Source of the DNA: Luscinia megarhynchos
Taxonomy: Eukaryota; Chordata; Aves; Passeriformes; Turdidae
Reading direction: 5' to 3'
Length of the DNA: 64,000 nucleotides
NCBI GenBank assembly: GCA_034336665.1
Contig: CM067592.1
Span: 37,389,889 to 37,453,888 of the forward strand
The notes under the pieces were generated by a model. That model was not told the origin of the DNA, searched no databases, and saw nothing but the letters and a program-made list of their open reading frames with translations. How positions within the stretch are numbered: the stretch's first letter is position 1; every line of letters begins with the position of its first letter. Both the position numbers and the translations under genes were made by a program. This document shows positions 61,858 to 64,000 of this stretch, piece by piece.

Positions 61858-64000
61858 AAATTTGTTTGAAGGAAACCATTCACAACTGAACTATGGGGTG
61901 GGAGTTTTCCCTTTCTTTCCAAAGAGGAGAGTGGGAAAGAATTTGTCTTGACTTCGGAAAATTTTCTAAATGTATAAGTGAAAATACATTTAATGCTTTT
62001 GGGGGTAGGACACAAGACTATCTACCACCAAAGCCAGGAGAAATATACTGTGCCTTAGAAACTTTGAACATATCTGTGTTTTTTCAAAGGTCAAATTGGT
62101 TTAATTCTCTATAAGGCCTTGTTTTTCTTGTATTTCAGCCAGCATTTTCCAGTGCACAGTAGTGATTTTTTTTTCCTTTTCCCCCCTGTTTTTTGCTCCA
62201 GTAAACAGTTCCTTGCTGTGCTTACACAGACAAATATAGCAGAGAACCCTTTTCTCGGAGAAGATTCTCCCTGTGCATTTTTTAACCATTTTTGGGAAGA
62301 ATTGATCTATTTGTGCATGTGAGAGAGGGAGGCAGTAGCTGTAAATTGAAGTGACATCATATATATTACTCCCATTGATCCACTTTTAGACTAGAGCCAG
62401 GATAAAAGGAAATGGCATCAGGGAGGAAGTATGCTCATTTAGGCACAGATCCCAGTGTGATAATGGAGTAATAATAGAAATCACGCCACTGTCAATCGGT
62501 TGCTGCATTAGTCTGAGGCAGATCTCCCCTCCAAGGAAGCTTTCAATGACTTCATTCAAGTGCAGGCAGGAGCAAATGAGATATTCAACATACCAGCTGT
62601 ACAACTTTAGTGATTTGTGTCCTGGCGGAGAGGTGCAGTGCGAGTGCTGGTGCTATGGATACTCAAGTAGATATATATCTGTGTCACATTTCATGTCTGT
62701 GAAAGGTCAGTAGTCAAATGTTTCAGTGGCAATTTTTTTTAGTATAAAGGGTGAATCTGGCATTTACTGCATTTGTTAATGTAGGAATTGATAAATAAGC
62801 TCTTTCGTGTGGGTGGTCTTCTGGGATGTGAGGTTGATGACTTCTGTAGCTGCTATACCAGATCTGCTTTTTACAGATTAGTGATTGTACTTTGAATACT
62901 CATAGTTTTATTCAAAGATTATTTGTAGAAAACCTTTTAAACCTACTAATCTATTAAGGTGCTCTTGTAACATAGTATAATGGCTTAAGTGTTTTGTGTA
63001 CTGATATGAATAAAATACAAAGTATGCTTTTCTTACTTCTGAGAGATTTAGTATACAGTGAATCTCAGTTGTATTTTCAGTTTGTTCGTTTTCTTTATTA
63101 TCTAGCTTTTTCCAAATACAGACCCAGTTTTGATATTCTCTATCATTTACAGTTGTTTTAAGGGTAATAGCCTTGTTACTCAAACTTTAAAGCTACCACA
63201 TCAGGTATCTTAGGGGAAGCAGGGAACAAATAATTGTTTAGTGGCAGGACAAAGTGAACTCTTTCAAAAGAGTTGGAGGAGAGGTTTTACAGTCTTAAGG
63301 GCAAGATAATTTATATAATGCTGTGATACAGCTTTGTAGAGGGGATGATGTTAAATTACATGAGGCATGACAGAAAACCTTTAGTGTCCTCGATCACAAC
63401 ATATTCATTTAAATCCTCTTTGTTGTGTCCACTACAGTCACAGCTGGGGGATGGCCAGCCATGAGAAAAGCAGTATGATTTCCATGCAGCCGGCATAGGT
63501 TGGGACAGGAACTATCTACTTTACAGTATAAATAGATGCTGTTGCAGCAATCACTGACGTAATGAAAACTATTTCTTGATCTTTGCCACATTTCCTGATT
63601 GAAGCGATCTGCTTTCGTAATTTCATAAATTTTGATTGAGCATTCTCTATTATAGTTCAGAGTATGGGAGGTTATTTTACTTTACTTTATTTTACTTTTG
63701 TTTCATTTCATGAGGAACACTGAAATTTTGCATTTAGGGTGTTATGGTTGTTTTCTGAATGTTTTCAACTGAAAACACACCTTGAGACTGTGACAATTAT
63801 CCTATTGTAACTTGCTGTATCTGTGTTGTGTACTTTTCTGTGGGTGTTAGATATTCAATATGCATTCACAGATTATGAGTTGTTGTAAAGGAAAGTGGTT
63901 ATATGGTGCTTGAAAAGAAATTTGCATTTAGGTCTCTACAGTATTTATGTTTAGGTAGCAGTTAAAGCAAGGACCTCTTTGTATTAAGCAAAAGGCAAAC
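61858..64000. other. A+T-rich DNA with enhancer-like stretches, no gene seen
   Basis: The segments at about 62340-62640 and 63400-63660 have higher sequence complexity than the surroundings and clustered motifs (TGACATCA at 62352, TGATAATGG, TGACGTAA at 63555-63562 and TATAAATAG at 63520-63528). These features suggest regulatory or conserved non-coding DNA but do not prove it. No exon or transposon is recognised. Confidence 0.4.

Noticed and set aside
1..64000. tRNA, rRNA, known microRNA hairpins or mitochondrial insertions
   Set aside because: None was seen by eye. A covariance-model search would be decisive but could not be run.
1..64000. CRISPR arrays, bacterial operons or phage modules
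   Set aside because: There are no regular spacer repeats, no dense co-directional ORFs and no ribosome-binding sites. CR1 and avian ERV content shows a vertebrate genome.

Overview
The window looks like nuclear DNA from a bird, probably a songbird. The evidence is several 5'-truncated CR1 LINEs with the typical bird CR1 3' end, a decayed endogenous retrovirus of a type common in songbirds, no SINEs, an A+T-rich background poor in CpG, and one sharp CpG island. Nothing bacterial or viral in the free-living sense is present: there are no operons, no dense ORFs and no CRISPR. I recognise no complete protein-coding gene. Most of the window reads as intergenic or intronic DNA.

Layout. 543-1750: a broken CR1 LINE on the minus strand. 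6160-10240: a minus-strand endogenous retrovirus, reading from high to low coordinates as the end of gag, protease, reverse transcriptase, RNase H, integrase and the start of the 3' LTR. All parts are frameshifted, and the visible catalytic motifs are damaged. A separate solo LTR of about 495 bp (8217-8711) is inserted inside its pol gene. About 14280-14960: a CpG island with Sp1-type boxes, a CRE-like site and a 105-bp in-phase pentanucleotide array. Two well-spliced, phase-0 exon candidates leave it on the plus strand (14816-14878 and 15508-15591). A weaker but frame-consistent exon pair leaves it on the minus strand (14297-14188 and 14089-13909). It may therefore be a bidirectional promoter, with the rest of the window lying in long introns of the plus-strand gene.

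15.6-64 kb: A+T-rich DNA with three CR1 3' ends at or near full quality (27385-27918, 44125-44398, 44899-45010) and a fourth, older one (about 61690-61857). It also holds simple repeats, several small tandem duplications, a palindromic pair of octamer motifs (30974-30994), an isolated CpG-rich spot with a possible alternative first exon (50568-50738) and a few exon-like segments with good splice sites. Some short stretches resemble conserved non-coding enhancers, but conservation cannot be judged from one sequence.

I found no convincing new biological system. The most useful leads are the unidentified gene or gene pair at the CpG island, the pentamer array in that island, the nested retroviral insertion, and the inner CpG cluster at 50.6 kb.
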